From: Chlorobium sp.
Lineage (GTDB): Bacteria; Bacteroidota; Chlorobiia; Chlorobiales; Chlorobiaceae
DNA length: 33,764 nucleotides
Direction: 5' to 3'
Assembly (NCBI GenBank): GCA_028280025.1
Contig: JANQMO010000041.1
Coordinates: forward strand, 1-33,764
A program made the position numbers and the translations under genes. The notes under the pieces are model-generated. The model ran no database searches and was not told the DNA's origin. It saw only the letters and a list, made by a program, of their open reading frames with translations. The stretch's first letter is position 1, and each line of letters starts with the position of its first letter. This document shows, piece by piece, positions 32,041-33,764 of the stretch.

Positions 32041-33468
32041 CTATACGTTCTTTACTTGCTGGGCCAGCGTAGAAACTCTTTCCAAACATTTCCGGCAAAG
32101 ATGTTGCGCTCGTTCGGGGGAGTCGGCTTCGGCGTAGCAGCGAAGCTCGGGAGCGTTTCCCGAAGGACGCAGATGAACAATATCACCGCCGGCAAACGTC
32201 ACCCGCAACCCATCGGTTGTGTCGACATGGAAATGCGCACCGGCATCCGGTGCCATCACTGTTTCGGCTTGCTGTTTTGACCGGCTTAAACCTGAAAGTA
32301 TCGATGTGCTGAGCTCTGCAGGAAAATCCTGTAACCTGCCGCTTGCGGTATAACGCTCAGGGAGCGACCCGGTCAATTCAGAAACCTTGCAGCCCCGGTC
32401 ACGCGCCATGCATAACAAAGACAATATGGGAAGAACAGCATCCCTTGTCGGCAACGTACCGAGCCGTTTTCCATTACGAACAATATCGGATCCCAGCAGA
32501 AACCCGCCGTTCGCTTCGTAACCGGCAACCACGCCATCGCTACCAGCTTCTTCCATGCCTGCAATCACATAGGGCGAACCAATCCTGGTACGGACAACAC
32601 GATCGAACTCGCCGCAAAGCTCGACAGCGGTATTACAGCTTACCGGCGCCACGACAACATCCGCCCCGAGATACTGTGCACACAATATCCCGGCAACATC
32701 GCCCCGCAACCATTCTCCGTTCTCATCCCCGATCAAAGGCCTGTCACCATCACCATCGGTAGACACGATTGCATCAAATGCATGTTCTTCAGCCCACTCC
32801 TTTGCCTGTTTTACATCCTCGTCTCGAACCGCTTCGGTATCGATCGGTACAAAGGTATCGGTACGGCCAAGCGAGATCACGTGCATGCCAAGGTGTTCAA
32901 AAATATCCCGTAAAACCTCACGAGCAACGCTCGAATGCTCATAGAAGCCCACCTTCATACCCGTCAATGCACCTTTGCCAAAAAAATCCAGGTATCGGCC
33001 AACGTAACGTCTATAGACTCCTGCATCAGCTTCAGGCAGGGCTTCCGGTTGTATCGTTTCCGGAACATCGATGTCGATACCCAGCATGGCCTCTTCATCG
33101 GCCTTGGATATCTCACCATCCGCCCGGTAAAATTTGATCCCATTCCGGTCAAAGGGAATATGGCTGCCGGTAACGACCAGTGCAGGCACATGCATGTTCC
33201 CGGCAAAACAGGCAATGGCAGGCGTCGGCAAAGGACCGGTAAAAACAACCTGACGACCTGAATCCTTTATTGCCGCAGCGCATGCAGCAGCAATCCCCGG
33301 ACTGTCCGGCCTCAGATCATACCCCAAAACGATCGTTTCAGCATCCCCCGCAACGCCCTGCAAAAAAGCTGCAGTAAATGCATAACAAACCCGATCCGAC
33401 ATATCCCGAACCAGCCCCCGCACCCCACTGGTCCCAAACTTCAAAGAAGATATACTGTCAAGCCTCAT
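32041..33468 (-). CDS. Phosphomannomutase/phosphoglucomutase-family enzyme
   Basis: This 475-residue alpha-D-phosphohexomutase has the four-domain layout. KFGTSGVRG at 10-18 is the N-terminal substrate loop. VVTGSHIPFDRNGIKF carries the phosphoserine Ser102; the usual ASHNP is here SHIPF. VSTDGDGDRPLIGDENGEWL is the Mg-binding loop. RPSGNAPELRCYAEAD is the C-terminal phosphate-binding loop. The pairing with the manC-type gene favours phosphomannomutase (Man-6-P to Man-1-P). Phosphoglucosamine mutase is an alternative, since glmS is also near. The protein is complete. Confidence 0.88.
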   Translation of the reverse strand: MRLDSISSLKFGTSGVRGLVRDMSDRVCYAFTAAFLQGVAGDAETIVLGYDLRPDSPGIAAACAAAIKDSGRQVVFTGPLPTPAIACFAGNMHVPALVVTGSHIPFDRNGIKFYRADGEISKADEEAMLGIDIDVPETIQPEALPEADAGVYRRYVGRYLDFFGKGALTGMKVGFYEHSSVAREVLRDIFEHLGMHVISLGRTDTFVPIDTEAVRDEDVKQAKEWAEEHAFDAIVSTDGDGDRPLIGDENGEWLRGDVAGILCAQYLGADVVVAPVSCNTAVELCGEFDRVVRTRIGSPYVIAGMEEAGSDGVVAGYEANGGFLLGSDIVRNGKRLGTLPTRDAVLPILSLLCMARDRGCKVSELTGSLPERYTASGRLQDFPAELSTSILSGLSRSKQQAETVMAPDAGAHFHVDTTDGLRVTFAGGDIVHLRPSGNAPELRCYAEADSPERAQHLCRKCLERVSTLAQQVKNV

Positions 33469-33479
33469 AAGACTGAAAT

Positions 33480-33672
33480 ACTAACCCCTTACCTTGCATA
33501 TATAATTATTCATCTCTCCTTTCTCAGCACTTCCTAATTCCCACTTTCCACTATCCAGATACCACATTCTTCCCACTCAGTACTCAGCACGTTCTATCCA
33601 TCCCACCTAACCCCTAAAACATTTTCCCCCTCATCGCTCCTTCCTTGCTCATACTTTACCGATTCCCGAGTA
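33480..33672 (+). repeat. Intergenic repeat mosaic ending at the group II intron
   Basis: CTCAGCACTTCCTAATTCCC, CCACATTCTTCCCACTCAG, CTCATCGCTCCTTCCTTGC and finally TTACCGATTCCCGAGTA (33656-33672) are degraded copies of the usual modules. The last one is cut by the intron boundary. No gene is seen. Confidence 0.7.
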
Positions 33673-33764
33673 ATCGCGGTAGGAACGAAAGTCACCTTTC
33701 GCCCCCCGCACAGTTCCGGACGAGCGGAATTCCCGCATCCGGCTCCTAACTTGAGTATTTGACG
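33673..33764 (-). mobile_element. Group II intron, 3' end with domains V and VI (partial)
   Basis: On the minus strand GGAGCCGGATGCGGGAATTC (33746-33727) and the following CGCTCGTCCGGAACTG form a domain V-like hairpin, with CCGGA/TCCGG lower and GCGG/CCGC upper stems. Domain VI follows: GGGGGGCGAAAG, a GTGA loop and CTTTCGTTCCTACC, ending in CCGCGAT at 33673. The A at 33680 lies 8 nt from the 3' end, the usual branch-point position. The 3' exon begins TACTCGGGAATCGG. The rest of the intron lies beyond the right edge. Confidence 0.8.

Overview
This window looks like a chromosomal segment of a green sulfur bacterium (Chlorobiaceae, in the Chlorobium/Prosthecochloris range). The lineage call rests on a small chlorosome-envelope-type protein (18345-18569), a CrtU-like aromatic-carotenoid synthase carrying an embedded Rieske domain (176-2098), a Bacteroidetes/Chlorobi-style CysC and long IleS, and intergenic DNA saturated with short repeat families. 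About 80% of the window is coding: 27 protein genes and one tRNA-Ala(GGC). No rRNA, CRISPR array or complete insertion sequence is visible.

Layout: (1) 1-85 is the 5' end of a group II intron on the minus strand. (2) 176-8594 holds crtU-like, queG, purH/purN (divergent), queE (overlapping purN), a membrane-anchored GT2 glycosyltransferase, and nfo, which sits inside a ~200-bp inverted repeat. (3) 8825-14147 holds murB, ftsX, tRNA-Ala, an unknown four-TM protein and purF. (4) 14333-18569 holds a DksA-like protein lacking most zinc cysteines, ileS and the chlorosome protein with a strong terminator. (5) 19086-23527 is a dTDP-L-rhamnose cluster in the order rfbA, four-helix-bundle gene, rfbC, rfbD, rfbB on the minus strand, its genes spaced by repeats. 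(6) 23976-27067 holds a SecB-like protein, cysQ, a YdcF-type protein and cysC. (7) 27469-33468 holds glmS, a ManC-type bifunctional enzyme, a second four-helix-bundle gene and a phosphomannomutase-type enzyme. (8) 33673-33764 is the 3' end (domains V and VI) of a group II intron, again on the minus strand.

Functionally, the right half is mainly nucleotide-sugar and envelope supply: dTDP-rhamnose, GDP-mannose, glucosamine-6-P, peptidoglycan (murB), a GT2 enzyme, and PAPS formation/PAP clearance that could support sulfated glycans. The left half is purine synthesis, queuosine, DNA repair and pigment synthesis.

The least ordinary part is the intergenic DNA. Most gaps hold the same modules in the same order on the + strand: a G-rich heptad tract, a conserved linker, GTTGAAYT octamers, a CCCACATTTCTTGCCAGCC block, a GAACCAAGAACTGAG block, an ATTCACGATTTACGATTCACG-like block, a CTCATTGCTCGTTGCTC block, triloop hairpins, and ATTACCC/CCGAGTACCC tracts. 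Both group II intron ends abut the last module. This suggests the intron uses this repeat as its target and that the window may be one contig broken at two intron copies.
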